This document shows positions 1 to 15,011 of a stretch of DNA of 64,000 nucleotides, piece by piece; position 1 is the stretch's first letter; each line of letters opens with the position of its first letter. Both the position numbers and the translations under genes were made by a program. The notes beneath the pieces were generated by a model that saw only the letters and a list, made by a program, of their open reading frames with translations, was not told where the DNA came from and did not search any database. Origin of the DNA: Pseudomonas lijiangensis. GTDB lineage: Bacteria; Pseudomonadota; Gammaproteobacteria; Pseudomonadales; Pseudomonadaceae. Location of the stretch: contig NZ_CP076668.1 of assembly GCF_018968705.1 (NCBI RefSeq), positions 4,785,001 through 4,849,000 on the forward strand, read 5' to 3'.

Positions 1-456
1 CACGCCGGACATGCCCAGCGGCTCGCGCACACCTTCCTGGTTATCGATCACGTAATCCTGAGGCAAGGTGTGCAGGACGCGCTGATCGGCAGGAATGGCA
101 ACCGCCTGCGCGGCATCGAGCACACGCTCCAGATCCGCGGAGCTGACTTCGCGATCACGAATCGCCACGATGCCGTGGGAGTTCAGGCTGCGAATATGGT
201 TGCCCGCCACGCCGACGAACGCCGAGTGGATACGGCAGCCCGCCATCAGTTGCGCTTCTTCGACGGCGCGCTGGATCGATTGCACGGTCGATTCGATATT
301 CACCACCACGCCCTTTTTCAGGCCACGGGATGGATGGGTACCGATACCCACGATTTCCAGCGAGCCATCGGCCGCGACTTCGCCTACCAGTGCCACCACC
401 TTGGAGGTACCGATATCCAGCCCGACGATCATTTTGCCGCTTTGCACATTTGCCAT
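1..456 (-). CDS. ftsA: Cell division protein FtsA (5' part only)
   Basis: This is the N-terminal 152 codons of FtsA, the actin-like protein that tethers FtsZ to the inner membrane and recruits late divisome proteins. The gene runs off the left edge of the window. The phosphate-1 loop of the actin/Hsp70 fold is visible at residues 11-20 (VGLDIGTSKV), followed by the 1C-domain region with VGVAGNHI. The start ATG at 456 lies 14 bp after the ftsQ stop, and the protein begins MANVQSGKMIVGLDIG, as expected in Pseudomonas. It is the last visible gene of the minus-strand dcw cluster, and ftsZ would be expected next outside the window. Confidence 0.97.
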   Translation of the reverse strand, partial: MANVQSGKMIVGLDIGTSKVVALVGEVAADGSLEIVGIGTHPSRGLKKGVVVNIESTVQSIQRAVEEAQLMAGCRIHSAFVGVAGNHIRSLNSHGIVAIRDREVSSADLERVLDAAQAVAIPADQRVLHTLPQDYVIDNQEGVREPLGMSGV

Positions 457-470
457 GGTCCAGCCTCTTA

Positions 471-1337
471 TCAATTCTTCGCGACAGCGGGCTTGTCCGC
501 TGTGGGCGCTACCTGTTCACGCCAACCAACCGCAAGGCCGTTGGAGTAACGCAGGTCGATGCGCGCAATATTCGTGATTTGTTCTTTAAGCGTTTTTTCG
601 TAAATCGCGATGAAGCGGCGCATTTTTTCCACAAGATGATCGCGTCCCAGCAACAACTCGATACCCGGACCGGCATTGCCGGCACCGGTGGTCAGGAACC
701 AACTGCCACGCTCACGTAACTCCAGGCGTGCGATGGAAAACCCCATGGGGCGCAACATCTGACTCAACACCTGGTACTGCTGCATCACCTGTTGTTGAGC
801 CCGCTGTGGGCCGAACAACTGGGGAAGGTGTTCATAGTTGGACAGTTCACGCGGTGTGAAAGCCTGTCCCTGGTTGTTCAACAGCGCTTCGTCTCCCCAG
901 CGGGCAACGGGCAGTTGCTCTTCCAGTCGAACCACGACCTGATCCGGCCATACGCGCCGTACTTCGGCATGGGCGATCCAGGGCATCTGCTCCAGTTCGG
1001 TACGCATACCGGCCAGATCGATGGTGAAGAAGCTCGCCGCCACATAAGGCGCGATTCGCTGCTGCACCGCCTGCTGACTGATGTAGCTCAGGTCGCCCTG
1101 CACGTTGATGCGGGTGATCGGACGGTCTACATAGGGCAGCAGACGCTGCGCACCTTCGTACGTACCGAAACCCAGCACCACCAGCAGCACCGGCCAGAAC
1201 AGCCCTTTCAGGAAACCGAATCCCGGCTTGGGCAGTCGCGCCGACAATGGCTCCTTGGCCACCATCCGACTGGCGCCACGCGGCACTGGCTTGCGGCCAG
1301 GAGCAGGTGGCTGATGACGTGCCGACGCGCCGTACAT
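471..1337 (-). CDS. ftsQ: Cell division protein FtsQ
   Basis: FtsQ is a bitopic inner-membrane protein that links early and late divisome components through FtsB and FtsL. The 288-residue product has a basic cytoplasmic tail with PGRKPVPRG, one hydrophobic segment at about residues 44-62, and a POTRA domain starting near residue 73 ([14 protein letters not shown]), followed by the beta domain with the [18 protein letters not shown] signature. Its start is 2 bp from the ddlB stop and its stop is 14 bp from ftsA, so it is cotranscribed with the rest of the dcw cluster. Confidence 0.97.
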   Translation of the reverse strand: MYGASARHQPPAPGRKPVPRGASRMVAKEPLSARLPKPGFGFLKGLFWPVLLVVLGFGTYEGAQRLLPYVDRPITRINVQGDLSYISQQAVQQRIAPYVAASFFTIDLAGMRTELEQMPWIAHAEVRRVWPDQVVVRLEEQLPVARWGDEALLNNQGQAFTPRELSNYEHLPQLFGPQRAQQQVMQQYQVLSQMLRPMGFSIARLELRERGSWFLTTGAGNAGPGIELLLGRDHLVEKMRRFIAIYEKTLKEQITNIARIDLRYSNGLAVGWREQVAPTADKPAVAKN

Positions 1338-1339
1338 GC

Positions 1340-3748
<2,409 letters not shown>

Positions 3749-3756
<8 letters not shown>

Positions 3757-4819
3757 TGACCACCTCCACACAGACGTCGACAACGGTGTTGGTTGCGTCT
3801 GGCCGGGCCAGCCTGCGGGCGGTACGGGCCATGTTGTTCAATTGTTCGGGTTGCATCAAAACCTCTTTCAGGCGCGCAGCCATCTCGGCGGCGCCAGTTG
3901 TCGCTTGCGGCATGACAAAGGCTGCGCCTTCGCGAGCCAGATAGTCAGCGTTACGAGACTGGTGGTCGTCGATCGCGTAAGGCAGCGGTATCAGGAACGA
4001 AGGCAAGCCTGCGGCTGCCAGTTCACTGATGGTCAACGCACCTGCGCGACAGACGACCAGATCGGCCCAGGCATAGGCCTGTGCCATGTTCTGGATAAAC
4101 GGCGCGACCTGCGCCTCGACGCCAGCGCTGCGATAGCGCTCGGCGGTGACTTCATCGTGTTTCTTGCCGGCCTGATGGAAGACCTCGGGCCGTATGTCTT
4201 CAGGCACCAGAGCCAGGGCTTCGGGCAGCAACTTGTTCAGGGGCTCCGCGCCCAGGCTGCCGCCCAGGACCAGCAGACGCGCCTTGCGACCGGCCAGTGC
4301 CTGACGTGGTGTTTCAAGAAAAAGCTCGACCCGCACCGGGTTGCCGGTGGTACGACGCTTGGCCGTTGCGCTGAAGGTGTCCGGGAACGCCTCGCAGATA
4401 CGGCTGGCGAAAGACGACAGGCTGCGGTTGGCCGTACCGGCCACGGCGTTCTGCTCATGAATGACCAAGGGCACGCCCGCCAGCTTCGCAGCCAGCCCGC
4501 CGGGACCTGTGACATAGCCACCGAAACCCACGACACAGACCGGCTTCAGCTCGCGCACGACCTTGCGGGCCTGACGCAATGCCTTGAGCAGCATGAAAGG
4601 CGCCTTGAGCAGCGACAGCTTGCCCTTCCCACGCAAACCGGTGGCATCGATCAGATGCAGGGTCAGCCCGGCCTGTGGAACCAGCTCGTTTTCGATACCA
4701 CGCGGCGTACCCAGCCAGTGGACCTTGTAGCCACGCGACTGGAATTCGCGGGCACAGGCCAGCGCCGGGAATACATGCCCGCCGGTGCCACCGGCCATGA
4801 TCAGCACGTTAGCGTCCAT
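3749..4819 (-). CDS. murG: UDP-GlcNAc:lipid I N-acetylglucosaminyltransferase
   Basis: MurG is a GT-B glycosyltransferase on the inner face of the membrane that converts lipid I to lipid II. The 356-residue product begins [21 protein letters not shown], with the acceptor-binding glycine loop at residues 10-15, and has the second loop [10 protein letters not shown] and the UDP-GlcNAc site around [13 protein letters not shown]. The start at 4819 overlaps the ftsW stop by 11 bp; longer in-frame starts lie within ftsW and look spurious. Confidence 0.97.
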
Positions 4820-6023
4820 GGGGCGGCTCCTCGGCGAAGTCGCTCTCTTTGAATTCGGTTTCTTCGCTGCCCATGTTGTTGCGCGATTCCCACTCGATGC
4901 GCAGCAACAGCCCGAGGCTCGCACAGCAGATCACAAGCGAACTGCCGCCGTAGCTGAGGAATGGCAAGGTCAGGCCCTTGGTCGGCAGCAGGCCGACGTT
5001 TACCCCGATGTTGATCAGGAACTGGCCGATCCACAGGAAAGAAAGACCATAAGCAACGTAGGCGCCGAAGAACTGTTTGGCCCTTTCTGCCCACATACCT
5101 ATGTACATGCCACGAATACTGACGAACAGGAACAAGGCGACCGTGAGCAAAGACCCGATGACACCCAGCTCTTCAGCAAGCACCGAGAACACGAAGTCGG
5201 TATGAGCTTCCGGCAGATAGAACTGTTTCTGGACACTGTTGCCCAGACCGACGCCGAACCATTCGCCGCGACCGAATGCGATCAGCGCCTGGGTCAACTG
5301 ATAGCCGGAACCGAACTGGTCCGCCCACGGGTCGGTGAAGTTGGTCAGACGCGCCATCCGGTAAGGCTGTGCCTGAACCAGCACCACCACGGAAACCACT
5401 GCCAGCACCACCATCAGGGAGAAACGGAACAGGCCGACGCCGCCGAGGAAGAGCATGGCAGCCGCCGAGCCCATCATCACGACCGTGGCTCCGAAGTCAG
5501 GCTCCATCAGCAGCAGGCCCGCCATGGGCAGCAGCACGATGAACGGCTTGAAGAAGCCCATCCAGCTTTCACGGACTTCCTGCTGACGACGAATCAGATA
5601 ACCCGCCAGGAAGATCACCACAAAGACCTTGGCGATTTCGGAAGGCTGCACGTTGAACGCGCCGAAGCCGATCCAGCGCATCGATCCGTTGACCTCGCGA
5701 CCGATGCCCGGCACGAGCACCAGCAACAGCAGACCGAAGGCGCCGATCAGCATCAGCCAGCCCATGCGCTGCCAGGTAGCGACCGGCACCATCATGGTCG
5801 CGCCGCAGGCGCCCAGGCCGATCAACAGATAGATAAGGTGACGGGTCATCATGTACAGCGTGTTGCCCGACTGCACAGCGGCCACTTCCGACGATGCGGA
5901 GGTAATCATCACCAGACCAAGACCCAGCAATGCCAGGCAACCAGCCAGCATCGGGAAATCGAGGTCTATGCCACGGCCGCTGATCAGCGGCGACGGATAA
6001 GGCTTGATCACGCCAAAGATCAT
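4809..6023 (-). CDS. ftsW: Septal peptidoglycan glycosyltransferase FtsW
   Basis: FtsW is a SEDS-family membrane protein that polymerises lipid II at the septum together with FtsI. The 404-residue product has about ten hydrophobic segments and the SEDS signatures GIGREVNGSMRWI and GLTLPFLSYGGSS. The start ATG at 6023 overlaps the murD stop by ATGA. The C-terminal tail is acidic (EETEFKESDFAEEPP). It sits between murD and murG as in other Pseudomonas dcw clusters. Confidence 0.96.
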   Translation of the reverse strand: MIFGVIKPYPSPLISGRGIDLDFPMLAGCLALLGLGLVMITSASSEVAAVQSGNTLYMMTRHLIYLLIGLGACGATMMVPVATWQRMGWLMLIGAFGLLLLVLVPGIGREVNGSMRWIGFGAFNVQPSEIAKVFVVIFLAGYLIRRQQEVRESWMGFFKPFIVLLPMAGLLLMEPDFGATVVMMGSAAAMLFLGGVGLFRFSLMVVLAVVSVVVLVQAQPYRMARLTNFTDPWADQFGSGYQLTQALIAFGRGEWFGVGLGNSVQKQFYLPEAHTDFVFSVLAEELGVIGSLLTVALFLFVSIRGMYIGMWAERAKQFFGAYVAYGLSFLWIGQFLINIGVNVGLLPTKGLTLPFLSYGGSSLVICCASLGLLLRIEWESRNNMGSEETEFKESDFAEEPPHGR

Positions 6024-7366
6024 GACAAGCCCTCCACTGCCTGGGCGAACAGACGTCCGCGCTCTTCGTAATTCTTGAACATGTCGAGACTCGCGCAGGC
6101 AGGCGACAGCAATACCGCATCGCCCTCTTGTGCCAGCTCGGCACTGCGCTGCACGGACTCTTCCAGCGTGGAGACACGCACCAGCGGTGCTGCATCGCCC
6201 AGAGCCTGAGCAATCAGTTCGGCATCGCGACCCAGCAGGATCACGGCACGGCAATGCGCCGCCACGGCAGCACGCAGGCCACTGAAATCAGCGCCCTTGC
6301 CATCGCCACCGGCGATCAGCACCAGCTTGCCAGCGATGTCCGCACCCAGGCCTTCGATGGCCGCCAGTGCGGCGCCCACGTTGGTGGCCTTGGAGTCGTT
6401 GTAATAGTGAACACCTGCCAGCTCGCGCACCCACTGGCAGCGATGCTCAAGACCGGTGAAGGCCCGCAGGCTGCTCAGCATGGCGTCGAACGGCAGGCCC
6501 ACGGCATGCCCCAGTGCCAGCGCGGCCAGGGCATTGGCCTGATTGTGTGCGCCACGGACTTTCAGTTCGCGAACCGGCATCAGGTTGTCGAACTGGAAGG
6601 CCAGGTACTTTTCACCGTTCTCTTCACGCAGGCCGAAACCGTTGAAATCCGGCTTGGTCAGGCCGAAGGTCCAGCAAGGCAGACCTTCACCGATCAATGG
6701 CCGGGACAGTGCGTCCTGACGATTGACGACCACTTGCCGTGCGCCACGGAAAATCCGGTGCTTGGCCAGGTGATAGGCCGGCAGGCCGCTGTAGCGGTCC
6801 ATGTGGTCTTCGCTGACGTTCAACACGGTCGCGACTTCGGCGTTGAGTTCGTGGGTGGTTTCGAGCTGAAAGCTGGACAGCTCCATCACGTACAGCTCGA
6901 CATCGTCACTGAGCAGATCCAGCGCCGGCATGCCGAGGTTGCCGCCGACTGCAACGCGCTTGCCTGCGGCCTGGGCCATCTCGCCCACCAGGGTGGTCAC
7001 GGTGCTTTTCGCATTGGAGCCGGTGATTGCAATGATCGGCGCCTTCGCGTAACGCGCGAACAGATCAATATCACCGGACATCTTGACGCCACGGGCATGA
7101 GCCTCTTGCAAGGCTGGAGTCGCAAGGGCCAGACCGGGGCTGACATACAGCTCGTCGGCACGGCAGAGAAACTCTACGTCCAGCTCGCCACAACGCACTT
7201 CCACCTGCGGGTAGTCGCGACGCAAGGTCGCAAGCTCCGGAGGATTCTCCCGAGTATCGGCCACGGCAAAGGCGACGCCCCGGTTCGCCAGGAAGCGAAC
7301 CAGGGACATGCCACTCTTGCCTAGACCGACAACGATACGGAAGCGGTCGGAAACGATCAAAGACAC
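6020..7366 (-). CDS. murD: UDP-N-acetylmuramoyl-L-alanine--D-glutamate ligase
   Basis: MurD adds D-glutamate to UDP-MurNAc-L-Ala. The 448-residue product has the N-terminal VGLGKSGMS motif, a central ATP-binding loop at residues 115-122 and the YNDSKATN and HRCQW motifs of Mur ligases. The P-loop reads GSNAKST rather than the usual GTNGKT, so its second glycine is alanine; the rest of the domain is intact, so I consider it functional. Its stop overlaps ftsW by ATGA and its start is 5 bp after mraY. Confidence 0.96.
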   Translation of the reverse strand: MSLIVSDRFRIVVGLGKSGMSLVRFLANRGVAFAVADTRENPPELATLRRDYPQVEVRCGELDVEFLCRADELYVSPGLALATPALQEAHARGVKMSGDIDLFARYAKAPIIAITGSNAKSTVTTLVGEMAQAAGKRVAVGGNLGMPALDLLSDDVELYVMELSSFQLETTHELNAEVATVLNVSEDHMDRYSGLPAYHLAKHRIFRGARQVVVNRQDALSRPLIGEGLPCWTFGLTKPDFNGFGLREENGEKYLAFQFDNLMPVRELKVRGAHNQANALAALALGHAVGLPFDAMLSSLRAFTGLEHRCQWVRELAGVHYYNDSKATNVGAALAAIEGLGADIAGKLVLIAGGDGKGADFSGLRAAVAAHCRAVILLGRDAELIAQALGDAAPLVRVSTLEESVQRSAELAQEGDAVLLSPACASLDMFKNYEERGRLFAQAVEGLS

Positions 7367-7371
7367 TCGTT

Positions 7372-8457
7372 CTACCTCAGTTTCAGCGTTGCAAGGCCAA
7401 CCAGCACCAGAATCACGGTGATGATCCAGAAACGGACGATCACACGCGGCTCAGGCCAGCCCTTGAGTTCAAAGTGGTGGTGGATGGGCGCCATGCGGAA
7501 CACGCGGCGACCGGTCAGTTTGAATGACGCAACCTGAATGACCACTGAAAGGGTTTCCATCACGAACACGCCGCCCATGATGAACAGGACGAACTCCTGA
7601 CGGACGATCACCGCCATGGTGCCCAGTGCGGCGCCCAGCGCCAGCGCACCGACGTCGCCCATGAACACCTGGGCCGGATAAGTGTTGAACCAGAGGAATC
7701 CGAGCCCCGCGCCAATCAGCGCGCCGGAGAACACAATCAGCTCACCCGCGCCCGGTACATAGGGAATCAGCAGGTATTCGGCGAACTTCACGTTACCCGA
7801 CAGGTAGCAGAAAATACCCAGCGCACCACCGACCATCACGGTCGGCATGATTGCCAGACCGTCCAGGCCGTCAGTCAGGTTCACTGCGTTGCTGGAGCCG
7901 ACGATGACGAAGTAGGTCAATACGATGAAACCGACCATGCCCAACTGGATGCGTACATCCTTGAGCATCGGCACGATCAGGGTTGTCTCGGTTGCCGACG
8001 GCGCAGTCGTATAAAGGAAGATCGCAGCGCACAGGCCGAACACCGACTGCCAGAAATACTTCCAGCGGCTTGGCAAGCCGCGGGAGTTCTTCTCGATCAC
8101 CTTGCGATAGTCATCGACCCAGCCGATGCCACCGAACAGCAGCGTGACGAGCAGGACCACCCACACATAACGGTTGCTCAAGTCAGCCCACAGCAAGGTA
8201 CTGATAGCGATGGACGACAGGATCAAGGCACCGCCCATGGTCGGGGTGCCGGACTTGGAAAGATGCGATTGCGGGCCGTCGTTACGCACGGCCTGGCCGA
8301 TCTGGCGCATTTGCAGGGTACGAATCATCCACGGCCCCAGCCAAAGCGAAAGGGTCAAGGCTGTGAGCACGCCGAGAATCCCGCGCAGAGTCAGGTATTG
8401 GAAGACCGCAAAGCCTTTATGGAACTGTTGTAAAAACTCGGCCAACAGCAGCAGCAT
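7372..8457 (-). CDS. mraY: Phospho-MurNAc-pentapeptide translocase MraY
   Basis: MraY is a polytopic membrane enzyme that transfers phospho-MurNAc-pentapeptide to undecaprenyl phosphate to form lipid I. The 361-residue product contains the Mg-binding loops DDYRKV and [10 protein letters not shown] and the [11 protein letters not shown] signature near the C terminus. ATG 8457 overlaps the murF stop by one base (TGATG). A TTG codon directly before it is in frame but would add only one residue. Confidence 0.96.
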   Translation of the reverse strand: MLLLLAEFLQQFHKGFAVFQYLTLRGILGVLTALTLSLWLGPWMIRTLQMRQIGQAVRNDGPQSHLSKSGTPTMGGALILSSIAISTLLWADLSNRYVWVVLLVTLLFGGIGWVDDYRKVIEKNSRGLPSRWKYFWQSVFGLCAAIFLYTTAPSATETTLIVPMLKDVRIQLGMVGFIVLTYFVIVGSSNAVNLTDGLDGLAIMPTVMVGGALGIFCYLSGNVKFAEYLLIPYVPGAGELIVFSGALIGAGLGFLWFNTYPAQVFMGDVGALALGAALGTMAVIVRQEFVLFIMGGVFVMETLSVVIQVASFKLTGRRVFRMAPIHHHFELKGWPEPRVIVRFWIITVILVLVGLATLKLR

Positions 8458-9824
8458 CAATGTTTCTCCAGGCTAGAACCGCATAAGGCAGCCACGATGT
8501 TTTCCATCGCGGCACTACGCGAACCCTTGATCAGTAAAGTGGTATTGGGGTCTTGCTCGGCGCCCAGCGCCGCAATCAGGTCGGCCTGACTGGCAAAATG
8601 TCGCCCATGCTCGCCAAAGGCGTTCACGGCATGAGCCATCAACGGACCCACGGCATAAAGTGCCGAGACCTTGCCGGCGGCATAGGCCCCCACATCGCGG
8701 TGACCTTGCTCTGCCCAATCGCCCAGTTCGCCGATATCGCCCAGTACCAGGACAGTTCGGCCAGGGAAATCGCCCAGCAGGTCGACAGCGGCATTTATGG
8801 AAGAAGGATTGGCGTTGTAGGAATCATCGATCACCCGCACGCCATTGCTGGCGATTTGCACAACGGTGCGCCCCTTGACCGGCTGAACGTTGTTCAGGCC
8901 AGTGACAATGCCGTCCAGGGTCACGCCCAGCGCAAAGGCGCCAGCCGCTGCCGCCAAGGCATTGGCCACGTTATGTTTGCCCAACAGGTTCAATTGCACC
9001 TGCGCAGTCCCGAGCGGGCTGTGCAGCAAAAAGTTCGGGCAGCCACGCGCATCGCGCCCCAGATCGCTGGCGTACAGGTCGGCCTGGCTGTTGCTCAGGG
9101 CAAAGCTGACGATCTTTCGTTCGCCGACACGCAAACGCCAGGTAGGGAAAGCCTTGTCATCCAGGTTCAGGACCGCAATGCCGCTGGCATCGAGCCCTTC
9201 GAGGATTTCGCCTTTGGCTTCCACGATACGGTCCGGCCCACCGAACTCACCGACATGGGCAGTCCCGGCATTGGTAATCAAAGCGACATGAGGTTTTGTC
9301 AGGCTGACGGTGAAGGCAATTTCGCCGACACGCGAGGCACCCAGCTCGATGACTGCCGAAGAGTATTCCGGGGCCAGTTCAAGCAGAGTCAGAGGCACGC
9401 CCAGTTCGTTATTCAGGTTGCCACGGGTCGCCAGGACCGGGCCGCGAGTGCGCATGATGCTGGCCAGCATTTCCTTGACCGTGGTCTTGCCACTGGAACC
9501 GGTAATGGCAGCAACAGGCCTGTCGACAAAGGCATTGCGATTGATCGCACCCAGTTGCGCCAGTGCCTTGCGGGTATCGAGCACGACCAGTTGCGGCAAG
9601 GTCGAGCCTTCCACTTCCCGCTCGACCAGAGCACCTACGGCGCCTTTGGCGGCAACCTGATCCAGATACTCGTGACCATCGAAACGCGGACCGGTCAGAG
9701 CCACGAACAACTGGCCCGGCTGAATGGCGCGGCTGTCGGTGCTGACACCGGTAAAACTGCAGTCGCCAACACGACGCGCGTCGAGTGGCGCGACCAGTTC
9801 GCTGAAGGTCAATGCTTTAAGCAT
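8457..9824 (-). CDS. murF: UDP-MurNAc-tripeptide--D-Ala-D-Ala ligase
   Basis: MurF adds the D-Ala-D-Ala dipeptide to UDP-MurNAc-tripeptide to complete the soluble precursor. The 455-residue product has the N-terminal uridine-binding domain ([19 protein letters not shown]), the ATP loop [10 protein letters not shown] beginning at residue 109, and [12 protein letters not shown] chose ATG 9824 ([10 protein letters not shown]), which overlaps murE by 8 bp; a longer frame to 9962 lies wholly inside murE. Confidence 0.96.
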   Translation of the reverse strand: MLKALTFSELVAPLDARRVGDCSFTGVSTDSRAIQPGQLFVALTGPRFDGHEYLDQVAAKGAVGALVEREVEGSTLPQLVVLDTRKALAQLGAINRNAFVDRPVAAITGSSGKTTVKEMLASIMRTRGPVLATRGNLNNELGVPLTLLELAPEYSSAVIELGASRVGEIAFTVSLTKPHVALITNAGTAHVGEFGGPDRIVEAKGEILEGLDASGIAVLNLDDKAFPTWRLRVGERKIVSFALSNSQADLYASDLGRDARGCPNFLLHSPLGTAQVQLNLLGKHNVANALAAAAGAFALGVTLDGIVTGLNNVQPVKGRTVVQIASNGVRVIDDSYNANPSSINAAVDLLGDFPGRTVLVLGDIGELGDWAEQGHRDVGAYAAGKVSALYAVGPLMAHAVNAFGEHGRHFASQADLIAALGAEQDPNTTLLIKGSRSAAMENIVAALCGSSLEKH

Positions 9825-11279
9825 GCGCAAGCTCCCATGCGGCCAGAGCCTTGGCGGCCTCTTCCAGGTCAGAGAACGCGTGGCGTTGGCCGTCGATTTC
9901 CTGATAATCCTCATGGCCCTTGCCGGCCAGAACCACGACATCTGTCGCATCGGCACTGGCAATCAGCTCGGCAATCGCCTGGCCACGGCCTTCAACGAAA
10001 TGCACCGCAGCGGCGTTCACGAAACCCGGGCGGATATCGTCGAAGATGCGGCCTGGCGCTTCTGTGCGCGGATTGTCATCGGTCACCCAGACGCCATCGG
10101 CAAGACGCTCGACCACTTCGGCCATCAGCGGGCGCTTGCCGCTGTCACGATCGCCACCGCAACCGAACAGGCACAACAGACGACCCTTGGCATGCGGACG
10201 CAGTGCATTGAGAACCTGCTCAAGCGCATCGGGGGTGTGAGCGTAATCGACCACGACCAAAGGCTTGTCGCCACCGCCAAGACGCTGCATGCGTCCGACC
10301 GGGCCTTCGAGCTTTGGCAGGACCTTGAGAATTTCGTCCAGCGCATATTCCAGCCCCAGCAAGGCGCCGATAGCCGCCAGCACATTGCTCAGGTTGAAAC
10401 GGCCCAGCAGACGGCTGCGCAGAAAGTGTTCGCCGTGCGCAGTGACGAGTGTGGCGCGTACGCCATCGTCATCGAACTTCGCATCGCGGCAATAAAGAGA
10501 GGCGCTCTTGTCCTGGAGGCTGTAGGTGATGAGTCGGGACTCATGTTCGACCTCGGCCAGTTCACGACCGAACCCGTCATCCAGATTGATCACCCGGCAA
10601 CGCAGATCCGGCCATGCAAACAGCTTGGCCTTGGCAGCACCGTAGGCCTCCATCGTGCCGTGATAATCCAGATGATCACGGGACAGATTGGTCAGCACGG
10701 CAACGTCGAAATCCAGGGCCGTGGCACGTCCCTGATCGAGGCCGTGGGACGACACTTCCATCGCAACGGCGCGAGCACCGGCCTTTTTCAGATCAGCGAT
10801 GGTGGCCTGCACGGAAATCGGGTCAGGGGTCGTGTGGCGACCGCTTTGCAGCGCGCCATAGAAGCCGGTCCCCAGCGTGCCAACGATGCCGCAGTGCTGG
10901 CCGAGCAGATCAAGGGCCTGGGCAACCAGTTGCGTGACGCTGGTCTTGCCATTGGTGCCAGTCACGCCCACCAGATTCAGTCCGCGGCTCGGCTCGCCAT
11001 AGAAGCGACCGGCAATGGCCGACAACTGCGCAGCCAGGCCCTTGACCGGAATCAACGGCACATCGGTGATCGGCAATACGGTCGAACCTTCGACCTCATA
11101 AGCCACTGCCGCCGCACCGCGCTGCAAGGCATCGGCAATGTGGGCGCGGCCATCGAGCTTGATGCCGGGCACCGCCAGGAACAGATCGCCCGGCCGGACA
11201 TTACGGCTGTCGAGGGTCAACTCACGAATCAGTGGATCGCGGTCGGTTTGAGCGAAAATCTTGCTCAGATTGAAAGCCA

Positions 11280-11280
<1 letters not shown>
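9817..11280 (-). CDS. murE: UDP-MurNAc-L-Ala-D-Glu--meso-diaminopimelate ligase
   Basis: MurE adds the third amino acid of the stem peptide. The 487-residue product has the uridine-binding LTLDSRNVRPGDLF segment, the ATP loop GTNGKTS at about 108-114, and the DNPRTEAP motif. DNPR is the signature of enzymes specific for meso-diaminopimelate, as expected in a Gram-negative. The start overlaps the ftsI stop by one base. Confidence 0.97.
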
Positions 11281-13299
<2,019 letters not shown>

Positions 13300-13303
<4 letters not shown>

Positions 13304-14241
13304 CTGAGCTTCTCCGCCACACGCATGACAGCGCTGCGCGAGCGTGGATTGGCTCTGGTTTCTTCGTCCGAAGCGAACTGCGCCTTGCCGATGAGCTTGA
13401 TCTTCGGCTCGAAGGCCTTGAACTGGATCGGCAGGTTGCGAGGCATGTTGTCAGCTTCGCCCTTGACGAGCTTGCGCATGAACAGCTTGACGATGCGGTC
13501 TTCAAGAGAATGGAAGCTGATGACCACCAGACGACCGCCGACTTCAAGGGCGTCCAGCGCCGCTTCAAGACCGGCTTCCAGATCGCCCAGCTCGTTGTTT
13601 ACGTGAATACGCAGGCCCTGAAAGGCACGCGTGGCCGGATTCTTGCCCTTTTCCCAGGCCGGATTGGCGACCTTGAGGACTTCTGCCAGATCGGCAGTGC
13701 GCTCGAAAGGCTGGATTTCGCGACGCTGAACCACGGCATTGGCCATGCGCTTGGCGAAACGCTCTTCACCGTATTCCTTGAAAACCCGGGCGATTTCTTC
13801 TGCAGGTGCCGTGGCGATGAACTCGGCAGCACTGACGCCACGAGTCGGGTCCATGCGCATGTCCAGCGGGCCGTCGTTCATGAAACTGAAGCCGCGCTCA
13901 GGGTCATCCAGTTGCGGCGAGGAGACGCCAAGGTCCAGCAGAATGCCGCTGACCTTGCCTGCCAACCCGCGTTCCTGAGCCTCGGAGCCCAGTTCGGCAA
14001 AGCTTCTCTGCACAATGACAAAGCGGCCGTCTTCGGCCGCCAGCGCTTGCCCTGTGGCAATCGCTTGAGGATCCTTGTCGAACCCCAGCAGACGGCCATC
14101 GGGCCCAAGGTGCTGAAGTATCAGGCGACTATGTCCGCCACGACCGAATGTGCCGTCCAGATAGCAGCCATCGGCGCGCACAGCGAGAGCCTCGACGGCT
14201 TCTTCGAGCAGTACGGTGATGTGGGTAAAACTGCTGTTCAT
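13300..14241 (-). CDS. rsmH: 16S rRNA (cytosine(1402)-N4)-methyltransferase
   Basis: RsmH methylates N4 of C1402 in the decoding centre of 16S rRNA; RsmI, encoded nearby at 15452, adds the 2'-O-methyl on the same base. The 313-residue product has the SAM-binding [10 protein letters not shown] motif, the [13 protein letters not shown] and [15 protein letters not shown] segments and the C-terminal [15 protein letters not shown] tail. I chose ATG 14241 on family length. A GTG at 14247 in the same frame overlaps the mraZ stop by GTGA and would add two residues. Confidence 0.95.
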
Positions 14242-14243
14242 AG

Positions 14244-14699
14244 TCACAGGATCAGGTCACGTAATTCATCAGGCATCGCGCCAGGTTTTTGAATGGCTGC
14301 CAGGTCTGCATCAGCAAGAGCATTCCAGGCATCCTCGTCCCACAGTTGAAACTTATTAAGCTGTCCAACCAACATCACACGCTTATCCAACTTTGCGTAT
14401 TCACGAAGACGCGGTGGCACCAGGAAACGCCCACTGCCGTCCAGCTCCAGGTCCACGGCATTACCAATCAAAAGCCTCTGCAACCGGCGGTTTTCTTCGC
14501 GAAAGGTAGCCAGCTCACGAAGTTTCGCCTCAATCAGTTCCCACTCGGACAGCGGATAAAGACACAAGCAGGGGTCAACGGCATCAATGGTCACGATAAG
14601 TTGCCCGGAGCTACGCGAATCCAACTCGTCACGGTACCGGCTCGGCATGGCGAGACGACCCTTGGCATCGAGATTGATTGCGTTGGCACCACGAAACAC
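14244..14699 (-). CDS. mraZ: Transcriptional regulator MraZ
   Basis: MraZ is an AbrB-like double-domain DNA-binding protein that represses its own dcw operon in E. coli. The 151-residue product has two SpoVT/AbrB repeats, with signatures [18 protein letters not shown] near the N terminus and [20 protein letters not shown] in the second half. It is the first gene of the cluster and is preceded by a promoter and three 10-bp-spaced boxes matching the known type of MraZ operator, so autorepression is likely here too. Confidence 0.96.
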   Translation of the reverse strand: MFRGANAINLDAKGRLAMPSRYRDELDSRSSGQLIVTIDAVDPCLCLYPLSEWELIEAKLRELATFREENRRLQRLLIGNAVDLELDGSGRFLVPPRLREYAKLDKRVMLVGQLNKFQLWDEDAWNALADADLAAIQKPGAMPDELRDLIL

Positions 14700-14740
14700 A
14701 GGCGCACTCTCCGATTTTTAACTTTTCGCGCTAAAAAAAC

Positions 14741-14766
14741 CCACTTCGTGCCACTTTCTGCCACTT
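14741..14766 (-). promoter_or_regulatory. MraZ operator: three direct repeats
   Basis: On the plus strand CCACTT occurs at 14741, 14751 and 14761, exactly 10 bp apart; on the coding strand this is AAGTGG followed by four variable bases. MraZ of other bacteria binds repeated TGGG-type boxes with 10-bp spacing in front of mraZ. The repeats start just downstream of the -10 element, so bound MraZ would cover the start point. Binding is inferred, while the repeat is directly visible. Confidence 0.75.
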
Positions 14767-14772
14767 GCGCAC

Positions 14773-14802
14773 ACTATAGGAATGCGCCCACCACACCGTC
14801 AA
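14773..14802 (-). promoter_or_regulatory. Sigma-70 promoter of mraZ/dcw cluster
   Basis: The minus strand carries TTGACG (-35, plus coordinates 14797-14802), an 18-bp spacer, and TATAGT (-10, 14773-14778). This predicts a start near 14766, at the edge of the MraZ boxes, and a leader of about 65 nt before mraZ. Confidence 0.7.
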
Positions 14803-14972
14803 GGCACGGTCTTAAGGAAACCCCTTACATTTCGGAGATTTAGGAGCGGTATTGGAGGGGGAGAGGTAAATTTTCGCGGGTTTTGACAGGCAAATACGAA
14901 GCCGCCCAAATGGTTGCGGCTCAAAGTTAAAGTAATTTATTAAGTGTAAGAATTTTTTGGCATTACGGAGAA
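14803..14972. other. Intergenic spacer, no gene seen
   Basis: This AT-richer stretch lies between the dcw promoter and the rnpB terminator. I see no convincing ORF with a ribosome-binding site, no RNA gene and no long repeat in it. It may hold upstream activating sequence for the dcw promoter. Confidence 0.5.
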
Positions 14973-14997
14973 GAAAAACCGCTGCTTTAACAGCAGT
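14973..14997 (-). terminator. Terminator downstream of rnpB
   Basis: On the minus strand a short stem (CTGCT / AGCAG, plus coordinates 14982-14996) is followed by CGG and a run of five T (14974-14978). It lies about 15 nt beyond the 3' end of the RNase P RNA, which suits release or 3' processing. Confidence 0.6.
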
Positions 14998-15011
14998 CGA
15001 GAGAAGAAGGT

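Noticed and set aside
14700..15011. A tRNA or small RNA other than rnpB upstream of mraZ
   Set aside because: No cloverleaf, no CCA end and no second promoter-terminator pair could be found by reading both strands.
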